A DNA stretch of 64,000 bases from NCBI RefSeq assembly GCF_027706745.1, contig NZ_JAQFWP010000004.1, forward strand, positions 62,001 to 126,000, read 5' to 3'. This stretch comes from Nocardiopsis suaedae. GTDB lineage: Bacteria; Actinomycetota; Actinomycetes; Streptosporangiales; Streptosporangiaceae. The notes beneath the pieces are model-generated. The model was not told the origin of the DNA, did no database searches, and saw only the letters and a list, made by a program, of their open reading frames with translations. Positions 32,822 to 41,491 of this stretch are shown one piece after another (position 1 is the first letter of the stretch; every line of letters starts with the position of its first letter). A program made the position numbers and the translations under genes.

Positions 32822-33423
32822 CGGCCCATGGCCGAAGACCGGGGAGGCGCTCCGCCCGAGCAGCAGGGTCCCGTCCCGGGGCGCCTTCCCTCCCTCCCCG
32901 TTCGCAGCGGCTTCAGTCCGGACCTGTCCGGCTCTCGGAAGCCCTGGCCGACGCCCTGCCCGTCGACCGGAGGCCAAGGTCGCCCCTGCCCCCGGCGCTA
33001 TACCGCCTCGCCGGGAAGCCCGGGAAGGCATGGCCGAAACCGGTCCAGTGCGAGCGTATTGATCCGCTATTCACCCGGTATGCGCCTAGGCTTTGGGCCT
33101 CGCCGCGCCCGAGGGCGGCGCGGCGGCCCCGTCACCGGGGCGCGCACCCCCTCCACGCGCGTCGCGCGCGGGGTGACCCACGGCCTCCCCCGGGGAAGGC
33201 CCACGCCCTCAGCGGCGGCCCGGCCTTCCTCCTCTGGGGTCGGAGGCGCCGCACGGCCCGGGACCGCCCTTGCGCGGAGCGGCGGTCCCGGGCCTTCTCC
33301 CGGGCATACCAGGGGGCGGGAAGGCCGGTTCGGGCACCCGGCGTGGTGGAACGGTCGCCTCAGGCGTGATCGGGGCGCCATCGGGCCCCGAGCCCGGCCC
33401 CGAGCGGTCAGCGCAAGCGCCTA
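32822..33423. other. Non-coding stretch with a 14-bp-arm hairpin and dispersed repeat (copy B)
   Basis: About 600 bp without a supportable gene. 33255-33268 and 33281-33294 are perfectly complementary (GGCCCGGGACCGCC/GGCGGTCCCGGGCC) around a 12-nt loop. 33301-33345 resembles copy A near 26.3 kb. TGGTGGAACGGTCGCCTC at 33344-33361 recurs exactly, inverted, at 41878-41895. An AT-rich patch near 33050-33095 (TTGATC, TATGCG, TAGGCT) could be a promoter, so a structured RNA cannot be excluded. Confidence 0.45.
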
Positions 33424-33452
33424 GGGCAGCCGCCTCGGAGGGGCGGCTGCCC
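33424..33452. terminator. Hairpin after the Dabb-domain gene
   Basis: GGGCAGCCGCC (33424-33434), loop TCGGAGG, GGCGGCTGCCC (33442-33452): perfect 11-bp stem 20 bp downstream of the stop at 33472. Confidence 0.7.
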
Positions 33453-33471
33453 GCGCATGGTCGGGGGCTGG

Positions 33472-33888
33472 TCAGTCCCCGTGTGGGCCCGGGGCGGCGC
33501 TGCCCTTGTACTCGCCCAGGTCGGACACCAGCTCCGAGATGTCGGGGATGCTGTCGTACCGGCGCTGGTGCAGGGCGGCGATCCTCTCACCGAAGTCCGG
33601 GGACAGGTCGTCGGTGATGTCGAACGACGCGAACCTGTCGACCAGCGGCAGCCCGATCCGGTCGGTGCGCAGGTGGGCCGGGTGGATGAGGTACTCCCAG
33701 TAGCCGTCCAGGTCCTCGATCTCGAAGGTGGCCCCCCACTCGTACTCGCCGCCGTAGTCGCGGCCGACGACGAAGGAGGTCACCGACGGGATGGTCCTCC
33801 CCTGCTCGCGCAGGCTCTCCAGCGCCTCCTCCCGCTGCTCCTGCGTGACGCCGGGCTTGAGGGTGAAGCGGATGCCGTGCTGGATCAT
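33472..33888 (-). CDS. Stress-responsive A/B-barrel (Dabb) protein
   Basis: 138 aa dimeric α/β-barrel (ferredoxin-like) protein. IQHGIRFTLKPGVTQEQREEALESL at the N-terminus, FVVGRDYGGEYEWGATFEIEDLDGYWEYLIHPAHL in the middle and DRFASFDITDD match the Dabb pattern in which the His after YLxHP lines the pocket. Activity is unknown. Relatives range from polyketide cyclases to stress proteins. Lies just downstream of an MFS gene on the same strand (55 bp), so the two could be co-transcribed. Has its own terminator-like hairpin. Confidence 0.88.
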   Translation of the reverse strand: MIQHGIRFTLKPGVTQEQREEALESLREQGRTIPSVTSFVVGRDYGGEYEWGATFEIEDLDGYWEYLIHPAHLRTDRIGLPLVDRFASFDITDDLSPDFGERIAALHQRRYDSIPDISELVSDLGEYKGSAAPGPHGD

Positions 33889-33943
33889 CGTTCTTCCTTT
33901 CGGTGCGGTGAATCGGTGTGGTGGACCGGTGCGGTGCAGGGCC

Positions 33944-35281
33944 TCAGTCGGAGGCCCTGCCGTGCCGGCCCGTGCGGGCCGCCCTGGGCCCGATGGCGGC
34001 GACGGCCGCGAGCGCGGCGCCCGCCGCCATCGCGCCCCCGGTCCAGGTGAACGCGGCGGCCAGGCCGGTGGTCCGGATGAGGGGTTCGACGACGAGCGGC
34101 GAGAGGAACTGGCCGAGGAAGATCGCCGTGACCAGGCCGCTGAGGACCCGGCCGCGCCGGTCGGGGGCGGCGAGCTCGCTGAGCCGCAGGTTGAGGTTGG
34201 GGACGGTGACCCCGACGCCGGCGCCGCTGACGAGCAGCCCGGCCGCGATCGGGCCGACGCCGTCGCCGGTGCCGACGAGCAGCCAGCCCGCCCCGAGCAG
34301 GGCGACGCCGAGCGCGGTGATCGCGGCGGGTGCCAGGCGGCGGCGCAGGGCCGGGAACACGAGCGCGCCGACCGCGCTGGTCAGGGTGCTTCCGGCGATC
34401 ACCGCGCCGGTGGGGGCGGGCCCGACGCCGTGACCGCTGAGCAGGAAGGGCAGCTGGGTGGGCGCCATGTAGAACGCCAGCGTCGCGACCAGCGCCAGCA
34501 CGTAGATGCCGAGGATGCGGCCGGTCATCGTCCGGCGGGGCGGGCGGTGGGGCGCCGCGTCGTTCCCGGCTTGCTCGGTGCGCCCGGCTTGCTCGGTGCG
34601 CCCGGCCTGCTCGGTGCGCCCGGTGTTCTCGGTGTCCACAGGGCTCTCGGTGCGCTGGATGCGCGGCTCCCCGCGCAGGGCGCCGATGGCGAACGCGGCG
34701 ACGGCCGCGGAGACCGCATAGAGCCAGAACGGTGCGCGCCAGTCGGCCGCGGCGAGCAGCCCGGCCAGCGGCAGGAACACGACCCCGCCCAGGCTGGCGA
34801 ACGCCTGTTGCAGCCCGAGGAAGGACGCGCGCCGCGGCCCCTCGAACCAGTCGGTGATCATGGCGCCGACCGCCGTCATGATCGCGCCCACCGCCACGCC
34901 GAGCAGCACCCTGGTGGCCAGCAGCACGTACAGGTCGGTGACGAGGAACCCGGCGGTACCGCTGGCCGCGGAGAGCACCAGGCCGCCCACGAGCAGCGGG
35001 CGGCGGCCCACACGGTCGGCGACCAGCCCGGAGGCGGGTGCGCTGACGGCGATCGCGAGGGAGGTGACGGTGAGCGCGAAGCGGACGAGGAGGTCGGCGC
35101 CGGGGGTTCCGGTGAAGGCCTCGCGCATCGCGGGCAGGCTGGGCGCGATGATCGCCGCCGCCATCAGCGTCATCATGGCCGAGGCCAGCACGGCGGCGCG
35201 CGCCGGGCGCGAGGGCTCCGGACGCGGTGGTTCCCGGCGCGTCCGGGTCGGTCGGCTTGGCCGGGTCGGTGCGAGCGGCAT
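33944..35281 (-). CDS. MFS transporter
   Basis: 445 aa, twelve helices. Motif A is present as GLVADRVGRRPLLVGG between helices 2 and 3, and helix 5 carries the glycine-rich MFS motif C equivalent. The central cytoplasmic loop contains an 18-bp tandem repeat encoding three TEQAGR-type units (about 34570-34625), likely to vary in length between strains. The ATG at 35281 is chosen, and upstream in-frame sequence is non-coding. A perfect palindrome 97 bp upstream shares its half-site with the promoter of the TetR gene at 36134, indicating repression by it. Substrate unknown. Confidence 0.88.
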   Translation of the reverse strand: MPLAPTRPSRPTRTRREPPRPEPSRPARAAVLASAMMTLMAAAIIAPSLPAMREAFTGTPGADLLVRFALTVTSLAIAVSAPASGLVADRVGRRPLLVGGLVLSAASGTAGFLVTDLYVLLATRVLLGVAVGAIMTAVGAMITDWFEGPRRASFLGLQQAFASLGGVVFLPLAGLLAAADWRAPFWLYAVSAAVAAFAIGALRGEPRIQRTESPVDTENTGRTEQAGRTEQAGRTEQAGNDAAPHRPPRRTMTGRILGIYVLALVATLAFYMAPTQLPFLLSGHGVGPAPTGAVIAGSTLTSAVGALVFPALRRRLAPAAITALGVALLGAGWLLVGTGDGVGPIAAGLLVSGAGVGVTVPNLNLRLSELAAPDRRGRVLSGLVTAIFLGQFLSPLVVEPLIRTTGLAAAFTWTGGAMAAGAALAAVAAIGPRAARTGRHGRASD

Positions 35282-35377
35282 GGGGTCGCTCCTCTCTGGG
35301 ACAAGCGGTCGTGGCGCGCCGGTCGGGGCTCGGCGCAGGGTCACGCCGTCAGGCGGGGCCGGTTCCACTCCGGCTTA

Positions 35378-35395
35378 TGAGTGGTTGACCACTCA
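35378..35395. promoter_or_regulatory. TetR operator upstream of the MFS gene
   Basis: TGAGTGGT-TG-ACCACTCA is a perfect palindrome about 97 bp upstream of the MFS start. Its half-site ACCACTCA recurs in the TetR gene's own promoter. Confidence 0.75.
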
Positions 35396-35564
35396 CTCTT
35401 TGGGTCGAAAAACCGGCCGCCGAGGCGGCGGCGCGCCGGGTCAGTGCCGTGGCGCTCCCGGCGCGGCCCCCAGGACGGACACGTGCGGGCGTGACCTCGC
35501 CCCGGCCTTCCACCCCGGCCGCCCCGGAGCCGCCGCGACCGGACGGAAGCGGCGCCGCGCGGCG

Positions 35565-36134
35565 TCAGAAGTGGCGGAGGCCGCCGGACAGCGTCCGCGC
35601 CCACGGTTCCTCGATGCGGTTGGCGTCGAGGGCGACCACGAGGTGGCACAGCATGCCCGTGGCGAAGAACCGCTGGACGTCGGCTTCCGCCGCACCGGAG
35701 GCCCCGCGGGCGTACTCGACCAGCCGGGCGTACCCGGCCCGCACGACCTCGGCGATCGCGGGCTCCGAGGCCGCCGCGCACTGCGCGTGCAACTGGAGCA
35801 GGAGCAGGTTCCGGTCGGCGATCAGCCGGGCGTAGGCGTCGCCCATCGCGTCCAGGACCGCCTCCGGCGAGCCGCCGCCGACCGCGGCGACCCCCTCGTC
35901 CAGGCTGTCGCGGATCAGGGCGAAGCAGTGCTCCACCACCGCCGCGAACAGCGCCTCCTTGCCGGGGAACAGCCGGTAGACGTAGGCCTGCGAGATCCCC
36001 GCCCGCTGGGCCACGTCGGTGGTCGTGGTGCCGAAGTAGCCCCGTTCGGCGAACGCGCTGACCGCGGTGCTCAGGACCGTCCGCCTGCGTTCGCCGGCGG
36101 TCGAGAGCTGTCGGCGGGAGGGTGCTGTCGTCAT
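35565..36134 (-). CDS. TetR-family repressor
   Basis: 189 aa. HTH: RRTVLSTAVSAFAERGYFGTTTTDVAQRAGISQAYVYRLFPGKEALF, residues about 16-62. The C-terminal half is a helical ligand domain of the common multidrug/lipid-responsive type with LHAQCAAASEP. ATG at 36134, immediately next to the operator at 36135-36154, so autorepression is expected. The same half-site precedes the MFS gene 280 bp downstream, making TetR-MFS a likely self-contained efflux unit. Confidence 0.92.
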   Translation of the reverse strand: MTTAPSRRQLSTAGERRRTVLSTAVSAFAERGYFGTTTTDVAQRAGISQAYVYRLFPGKEALFAAVVEHCFALIRDSLDEGVAAVGGGSPEAVLDAMGDAYARLIADRNLLLLQLHAQCAAASEPAIAEVVRAGYARLVEYARGASGAAEADVQRFFATGMLCHLVVALDANRIEEPWARTLSGGLRHF

Positions 36135-36154
36135 GTGAGTAATAAACCACTCAC
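36135..36154. promoter_or_regulatory. TetR autoregulatory operator
   Basis: GTGAGT-AATAAACC-ACTCAC abuts the TetR start codon. The segment ACCACTCA is shared with the palindrome at 35378-35395. Confidence 0.7.
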
Positions 36155-36283
36155 ACCTGTCTCCGGTCAACCCCGCCCCCTCACTTCCTATTAGGAATAC
36201 TCGGCGTCCGTTCACCGTTCCCCCTCATGGCCGGGCGACGACACTGGGGCCGCCGCCCGTTCGAGAGGACGCGGAGGTCCACC

Positions 36284-37012
36284 ATGGGCAGGGTCGAAGG
36301 CAAGGTCGCGATCGTCACCGGCGGGGCGCGGGGGCTGGGCGCCGCGCAGGTGCGGGCGCTGGTGCGCGAGGGCGCGCGGGTCGTCATCGCCGACGTGCTG
36401 GACGAGGAGGGCGTGGCGCTCTCCGCCGAGCTGGGCGACCCCGCCGGGTTCGTCCACCTGGACGTGACCGACGCCGACGGCTGGCAGGATGCGGTCGCCG
36501 CGGCAGAGCGGCTCTTCGGACCGGTGAACGTGCTGGTCAACAACGCGGGCATCGTGCACAACGAGCCGCTGGAGGAGATGTCCGAGGCGGACTTCCGCAA
36601 GGACATCGACGTCAACCAGGTCGGGGTGTTCCTCGGCATGAAGGCGGTCATCGGCTCGATGCGCACGGCCGGCGGCGGTTCGATCGTCAACATCTCCTCG
36701 ATCGGCGGGATCATCGCCTTCTCGGGGATCATGGGCTACACCGCCACGAAGTGGGCGGTGCGCGGCATGACGAAGGGCGCCGCCCAGGAGCTCGGCCCAG
36801 AGGGCATCCGGGTGAACTCGGTCCACCCGGGCTTCGTGACGACGCCGATGACGGAGGGCTCCGGCGTCGACGACCTGGCGAGGATCCAGCCCCTGCGCCG
36901 CACCGGTGAGCCGGAGGAGCTGGCGAACCTGGTGCTGTTCCTGGCGTCCGACGAGTCGAGCTACTCCACCGGCTCGGAGTTCATCGCCGACGGCGGCTAC
37001 ACGTCCATGTGA
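36284..37012 (+). CDS. SDR oxidoreductase (hydroxysteroid-dehydrogenase-like)
   Basis: 242 aa classical SDR. NAD-binding TGGARGLGAAQVR at about residues 13-25, acidic Asp (VIADVLD) after strand 2 indicating NAD(H) preference, NNAG near 89, catalytic Ser in NISSIGG and Tyr-x3-Lys in GYTATKWA. Overall closest in look to 3α/20β-hydroxysteroid or glucose dehydrogenase-like enzymes. The substrate cannot be deduced. ATG at 36284 with GCGGAGG 8 bp upstream. Monocistronic, divergent from the TetR gene. Confidence 0.92.
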   Translation: MGRVEGKVAIVTGGARGLGAAQVRALVREGARVVIADVLDEEGVALSAELGDPAGFVHLDVTDADGWQDAVAAAERLFGPVNVLVNNAGIVHNEPLEEMSEADFRKDIDVNQVGVFLGMKAVIGSMRTAGGGSIVNISSIGGIIAFSGIMGYTATKWAVRGMTKGAAQELGPEGIRVNSVHPGFVTTPMTEGSGVDDLARIQPLRRTGEPEELANLVLFLASDESSYSTGSEFIADGGYTSM

Positions 37013-37161
37013 CGGCCTCCGCCGCGAAAGGCGTGCGGCCAGGGGCGCCCGTTACGGGCCCCGGCCGCACGCGTTCGCGTTCCGCCGTACTCCGAACGCT
37101 CCGCAGTTCCACAGCGCCCCGGACACCCCGGGGCGCGCCCGCCGCCTGCGCTGACCAGGCC

Positions 37162-37902
37162 TCACTCCCCCTTCGGCGCTCCGCCCATCGAACGGCCCTT
37201 GATCCAGTAGCCGCGGGCGGTGACGGCGTCCTTCGGGAGGCCGCAGGTGTCGCGCAGGAGAGTGCGCACGCGCTTGGTGGTGCCGGTATCCGTGGCCACC
37301 CACGCATGCCACCCGTCCAGGTCGCCCTTGAGCGCCGCGACCGCCTTCGGCAGCCCGTCCTCCTCCACGACCCAGGTGAGCTCGTCGCCCTCGCGGATGG
37401 CCGCCGGGAGGTCCATGTCCTCGGCGTGCTGGCGCTGGAGCAGCACGCGTGCCGGGGTGCCCTCGGGCAGTGCGCGCAGGATGTCGTTGATCGCGGGGAG
37501 CGAGGCGGGGTCCCCGACCAGCAAGTACCCGGTCGGCGCGGGGTCGGGGACGGCGAAGGGCTTGCCCGGGTAGACCGTCGCCCGGAGCCGGTCCCCCTCC
37601 TCGGCCGCGCGCGCCCAGTCCGAGGCGAGGGCGGAGCCGTCGTGCAGGACGAATTCGACGGAGAACGCGCCGCCGTCCCGGTCCACATCGGTGACGGTGT
37701 ATCCGCGCTGGTACTCGTCTTCCCCTGCGGGGAACCAGAGCCGCAGCCAGAACGCGGGCGGGGTGGGGTGTTCGGCGAGGAGCCCGGGGCCGTGGAAGCG
37801 GATCCTGCGGTAGCGGGGCGTCACGTCGGTGACGGCGCGGACGGTGATCCAGTGGTCGGGCGCCCGCAGCACCCGCAGTACGGCGCGTTCGAACCGGCTC
37901 AT
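37162..37902 (-). CDS. Siderophore-interacting protein (FAD ferric reductase)
   Basis: 246 aa cytosolic flavoprotein of the SIP/ViuB family that reduces ferric siderophores with NAD(P)H to release iron. The N-terminal FAD barrel contains RYRRIRFHGPGLL, the isoalloxazine-binding RGYTVTDVD (R-x-Y-T) and the phosphate-binding ASDWARAAEEGD. The C-terminal SIP domain has YLLVGDPASLPAINDIL and TRGYWIKG(R) close to the end. ATG at 37902. A 19-bp iron box lies 22 bp upstream, so repression by a DmdR/IdeR-type regulator under iron sufficiency is expected. Confidence 0.95.
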   Translation of the reverse strand: MSRFERAVLRVLRAPDHWITVRAVTDVTPRYRRIRFHGPGLLAEHPTPPAFWLRLWFPAGEDEYQRGYTVTDVDRDGGAFSVEFVLHDGSALASDWARAAEEGDRLRATVYPGKPFAVPDPAPTGYLLVGDPASLPAINDILRALPEGTPARVLLQRQHAEDMDLPAAIREGDELTWVVEEDGLPKAVAALKGDLDGWHAWVATDTGTTKRVRTLLRDTCGLPKDAVTARGYWIKGRSMGGAPKGE

Positions 37903-37924
37903 CCCGTCCCCTCTCGCAGTTTGC

Positions 37925-37943
37925 TTAGGTTAGCCTAAGCTCA
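37925..37943 (-). promoter_or_regulatory. Iron box (DmdR1/IdeR-type)
   Basis: TTAGGTTAGCCTAAGCTCA matches the actinobacterial iron-box consensus (TTAGGTTAGnCTAACCTAA) in its first 14 positions and is placed over the promoter of the siderophore-interacting protein gene. Confidence 0.85.
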
Positions 37944-38076
37944 CCTACGGGCGCCGCGTCAACCCCCGGCGGCCACGATGCGGACGGAGGCGGGCGTACA
38001 GCGGTGCCGACCTGCTGCAGCGGGTCCGCGATCTCGGACCTGATGGGGCCGGGAAGCGGGATTCCGGAGAGAGGTC

Positions 38077-38108
38077 GGGAGGGGGAGGACCCGGGTCCTC
38101 CCCCTCCC
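38077..38108. terminator. Perfect 32-bp palindrome abutting the esterase stop codon
   Basis: GGGAGGGGGAGGACCC followed directly by its complement (16-bp arms, no loop). Starts one base past the stop codon at 38110-38112, so it likely ends the esterase transcript. Confidence 0.7.
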
Positions 38109-38109
38109 C

Positions 38110-39165
38110 CTATTTCGGCGCCCCTTCTCCCCCGCCGCCGTCGAGGCCTGCGCGGGCGCGGATGAAGTGGACCGTCGCGTCCCAGCAGCCCAGCAGCGCC
38201 TCCTCCGACAGGCCCTCCCACCGGTGGCCGCCGCCGTCGACCAGCCGCAGGTCGGCCTGCGCCCCGGCCGCGCCGAGGGCGTCGGCCAGGCGCTCCGCCT
38301 GCTTGGGCGCCACCGACGTGTCCTCGCGCCCGTGGAGGATGAGGAAGGGCGGCGCGCCCGCGGACGCCAGCGCGGCCGGGCTGTTCGCCCGCGCGCGCTT
38401 GGTGTCGTCGGCGGGCGCGACCCCGAGCATCCGCGCCTCGGAACTTCCCGGGTCCCTCGGATCGAAGCGGCTCCGGGGGTGGTCGGTGCCGAAGGACCGG
38501 AGGTCCGTGGGCGCGTACCAGGTCACGCAGCCGGTGACGGTCACCCCGGCCGGATCCTCGGGCCCGGTCGGCGCCGACGCGTGGTGGTGCGCCGGTGCGA
38601 GGGCGGCCATCGCGGCGAGGTGGCCGCCGGCCGACTCGCCCCACAGCACCGCGCGGTCCGGATCCACACCGATCTCGCCGGAGCGGGCGCGCAACCAGAC
38701 CAGCGCCTCGGTCACGTCCTCGACCTGGGCAGGCGCGACCGCCTCGCCGCTGAGCCGGTACTCAGGGCAGGCCACCGCCACCCCCTCCTGCGCGAGACGC
38801 GCGAACGGCCCCGGATCCCACGGCCGGAACCGCTCGCCGAGGTCGTCGCGCCGCCCGGCGCGCCACCCGCCCCCGTGCACGAAGACCGCCAAGGGGACGG
38901 GCCGTCGCCGGTCCTCGGGCAACCACAGGTCCATGGCCAGCGGCCGGAGCCGGGGCCTGAAGGCGAAGTGCGCCCCGCGCAGCAGCTCCACGCCGGGAGC
39001 GGGGCGGGCCGCCGGTGGGAGCGGAAGCGTCAGGGCGTCCTCGGGGGCGAGCGGGTCGGGCGGGGACGCGACGCGGATGTCGTCGGGGGCCGGTGCGGGC
39101 CCGGGAACGGTCGGCGCGGCCGAGACGGTGGAGTCGGAGGGGGTGGACGGCGTTGAACGAGACAT
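38110..39165 (-). CDS. α/β-hydrolase, hormone-sensitive-lipase/BD-FAE-like esterase
   Basis: 351 aa. After a ~60-residue Pro/Ala/Ser-rich N-terminus of unclear use, the core shows the oxyanion motif FVHGGGWRAG, the nucleophile elbow WGESAGGHLAAM (Ser), an Asp in LHGREDTSV, and the catalytic His in DGGGHRWEG. Cold-active carboxylesterases and feruloyl-type esterases share this pattern, with substrate unknown. ATG at 39165 with GAGAGG upstream. No typical signal peptide, so probably intracellular. Followed by a perfect palindromic hairpin. Confidence 0.88.
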   Translation of the reverse strand: MSRSTPSTPSDSTVSAAPTVPGPAPAPDDIRVASPPDPLAPEDALTLPLPPAARPAPGVELLRGAHFAFRPRLRPLAMDLWLPEDRRRPVPLAVFVHGGGWRAGRRDDLGERFRPWDPGPFARLAQEGVAVACPEYRLSGEAVAPAQVEDVTEALVWLRARSGEIGVDPDRAVLWGESAGGHLAAMAALAPAHHHASAPTGPEDPAGVTVTGCVTWYAPTDLRSFGTDHPRSRFDPRDPGSSEARMLGVAPADDTKRARANSPAALASAGAPPFLILHGREDTSVAPKQAERLADALGAAGAQADLRLVDGGGHRWEGLSEEALLGCWDATVHFIRARAGLDGGGGEGAPK

Positions 39166-39379
39166 CGGAGACCTCTCCGCTCGATCGGTCGTTCTCCGAT
39201 TGTCCTTCGGGGCGATGCACCGTGGGAAGGCGCGGCGGCCTGCGCGCCTTCCGCCCTTCTGTCGGTGGCGGCCGACAGGATGGCGGCGACCGCCGTCAGC
39301 GCGACGGCGGGACGACAACCGGATCAGAGGAGCGCCCGATGCCGTCACCCTTGCAGGGCCCATCGCGTGGAGCCCGCCG

Positions 39380-40015
39380 ATGAGCGGCCGCGCGGACCTG
39401 TGGCCGCTCATCCACCAGGAGCGGGCGGCGCTGGCCGACGACCTGGCGGAGCTGACCGAGGAGCAGTGGGAGACGCCCTCGCTGTGCGAGGGGCTGACCG
39501 TGCGCCAGGTCCTCGCCCACCTCACCGCGGCGGCGACGCTGAACGGCCCCCGGTGGTTCGCGGGGGTCGTCCGCTGCCGGTTCGACTTCGACGCGCAGGT
39601 CCTGATGCGCCTCACCGAGCAGATGGGCGGCTCCGCCGCCGAGACCTTCGCCCGGTTCCAGGCGGTCACCGCGAGCACGACGTCACCGCCGCTGCCCAAG
39701 CCCGCCGTCCTCGGCGAGGTGATCGTGCACGGCGAGGACATCCGGCGCCCGCTGGGCATCGCGAGCGACCGCCCGATCGGCGCTCTGACGACGGTGGCCG
39801 AGTACTACCAGGGCTCGGACCAGGTCGTCGTCGCCAAGAGCCGGGTCGAGGGGCTGCGGCTGAAGGCCACCGACGGGCCCTTGGACACCGGCACCGGGCC
39901 GGAGGTCTCCGGGGGGACACTGGCGCTGATCATGGCGATGACCGGCCGCTCGGCCCACCTCGACGAGCTCACCGGCGACGGTGTGCCGACCCTGCGCGAA
40001 CGCATGGACGGCTGA
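39380..40015 (+). CDS. Maleylpyruvate-isomerase-N/TIGR03083-type protein (DinB fold)
   Basis: 211 aa. N-terminal DinB helices: LIHQERAALADDLAELTEEQWETPSLCEGLTVRQVLAHLTAAAT (metal His), with the second metal motif VLGEVIVHGEDIRRPLGI. This arrangement marks actinomycete mycothiol-dependent enzymes of the mdMPI family. The reaction is unknown. It is a second member of the family in the window besides the one at 19.4-20.2 kb. ATG at 39380 with GGAG 8 bp upstream. Convergent with the TauE gene. Confidence 0.85.
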   Translation: MSGRADLWPLIHQERAALADDLAELTEEQWETPSLCEGLTVRQVLAHLTAAATLNGPRWFAGVVRCRFDFDAQVLMRLTEQMGGSAAETFARFQAVTASTTSPPLPKPAVLGEVIVHGEDIRRPLGIASDRPIGALTTVAEYYQGSDQVVVAKSRVEGLRLKATDGPLDTGTGPEVSGGTLALIMAMTGRSAHLDELTGDGVPTLRERMDG

Positions 40016-40035
40016 CCTGTCGGCGGAAAGGGCGC

Positions 40036-40827
40036 TCAGCCCGCCAGGAGGCCGGGTGCCCACACCGCGGCGGCCGCGGTGCCCGCCGCGACGGCGAGGA
40101 CGGCGGCGCCGAACGCCCTCCGCAGACGGTCGGCGGCGATCCGGCGGGACAGCCGCCCCGCCACCAGCGACGTCGCCACCGCGGTCGCCGCGAACCCGGC
40201 GATGACGGCGGCGTCCGCCCCGTCGACGGGCGCCGCCCCCAGGTGCGCGCTCAGCCCGGACGCCGAATTGAGCGCCACGACGACGAGCGACGTCGCCACC
40301 GCCTCGGCCGCGTCGAGCCCCAGGAGGAGAGTGAGGGCGGGCACGACGGCGAACCCGCCGCCCACCCCGAACAGGCCCGTGAGCAGGCCGACCGCCGCAC
40401 CGGCGGCGGCCGCCTTCGGCATGCACCTGCGGACGTCCACCCCGCCCGTGCCCGTGCGGCACGCCCCGCCCCCGCCGGAGGAGGAGGTGAGCATGCGCAC
40501 GGCCACCACGGCCATGACGGCGGCGAAGCCGAGCATGAGCCAGCGCTCGGGGAGCTGCCGCCCGATCGCCGTCCCCGCGTAGGCCGCCGGGAGCCCCGGG
40601 ACGGCGAACGCGAGCGCCACACCCCAGCGGATCCGGCTCTGCCTCAGGCGGGGCACGATCCCGGCGACGGCGGAGGCCCCGACGACGGCGAGCGAGGCCG
40701 GGATGGCGGCGTGGACGGACATGCCGACGCCGAACACCAGGGCGGGCACGGCGAGGACCGAGCCGCCCGCGCCGAGCAGCCCCATGAGCGTCCCGACGGC
40801 CACCCCGGAGATGATCGCCGCTAGCAT
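40036..40827 (-). CDS. TauE/SafE-family permease
   Basis: 263 aa, seven to eight hydrophobic helices. Family features: ISGVAVGTLMGLLGAGGSVLAVPALVFGVGM in the first half and its internal repeat GLLTGLFGVGGGFAVVPALTLLLG in the second. The loop CRTGTGGVDVRRCMP is Cys-containing. Members export sulfite, sulfoacetate or thiosulfate-type anions. As last gene of the cst-like cluster it probably exports sulfite or thiosulfate made by the persulfide dioxygenase. ATG at 40827. Confidence 0.88.
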   Translation of the reverse strand: MLAAIISGVAVGTLMGLLGAGGSVLAVPALVFGVGMSVHAAIPASLAVVGASAVAGIVPRLRQSRIRWGVALAFAVPGLPAAYAGTAIGRQLPERWLMLGFAAVMAVVAVRMLTSSSGGGGACRTGTGGVDVRRCMPKAAAAGAAVGLLTGLFGVGGGFAVVPALTLLLGLDAAEAVATSLVVVALNSASGLSAHLGAAPVDGADAAVIAGFAATAVATSLVAGRLSRRIAADRLRRAFGAAVLAVAAGTAAAAVWAPGLLAG

Positions 40828-40861
40828 GCCCGCCTCCGGAGCCCGGGACGGCCGTCCGTGC

Positions 40862-41491
40862 TCACTGGGCCTCCCCGCCTGATCCGGACGCCGGGCCGGT
40901 CAGGGCGGTGAGCATCGCGCCCGCGTCGCAGGAGGCGGCGCGGTTCCACGGAAGCAGGCCGAGGACGCGGGCCATGGCGCAGGTGTCGGTGACCGCCGCG
41001 AACACCAGGCCCGCGCCGATGAACGCGGCGATCCAGGTCAGCGGCGGGAAGGCGAGGCCCGCGAGGACCGACGCCAGGACGATGGCCCCGGCGGTGAAGC
41101 GGACCTGCCGCTCCATGGACCAGGTCCCGCGCCCCTTCTCGACCGGGGCCCCGGCGGCCTGCCAGGCGGTGACGCCGCCCTGGAGGACGCTGATCCCGGT
41201 CAGCCCGGCCGCGTCGACCAGCTTGCGGGCCTCTTCGGCGCGCATCCCGGAGCGGCAGACCAGCACGACGGGGTCGGAGTGGTCGGCGGCCAGGTCGGCC
41301 CGGTGCTCGCGCAGCAGGTTCAGGGGCACGTTGTAGGAGCCGGGGATGTGGAGCGAGGCGAACTCGCCCGGCGTGCGCACGTCGATCAGCCGGGCGCGGG
41401 GGTCGTTCGTCTTCAGCGCGCGCGCCTCGTCGACCGTGAGCGAGACGGGGAGCGCGGGGGCGGGGGACGCGGGGCGGGTGGGTTCGGTCAT
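40862..41491 (-). CDS. Rhodanese with C-terminal DUF2892 membrane domain
   Basis: 209 aa. Rhodanese domain at about residues 15-110 (LIDVRTPGEFASLHIPGSYNVPL) with active-site Cys in VLVCRSGMRAEEARKL (six-residue loop). Then two membrane helices (FTAGAIVLASVLAGLAFPPLTWIAAFIGAGLVFAAVTDTCAMA) of the DUF2892 type, followed by Cys-containing GLLPWNRAASCDAG. A membrane-tethered sulfurtransferase passing persulfide sulfur (CstA/YgaP-like). ATG at 41491 with GAGGAA upstream. Lies between tauE-like and cstB-like genes, same strand. Confidence 0.92.
   Translation of the reverse strand: MTEPTRPASPAPALPVSLTVDEARALKTNDPRARLIDVRTPGEFASLHIPGSYNVPLNLLREHRADLAADHSDPVVLVCRSGMRAEEARKLVDAAGLTGISVLQGGVTAWQAAGAPVEKGRGTWSMERQVRFTAGAIVLASVLAGLAFPPLTWIAAFIGAGLVFAAVTDTCAMARVLGLLPWNRAASCDAGAMLTALTGPASGSGGEAQ

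Noticed and set aside
33061-33420. Possible cobalamin or other riboswitch in the gene-free region
   Set aside because: The conserved boxes of known riboswitches are not present, and no downstream gene on the same strand would be controlled.
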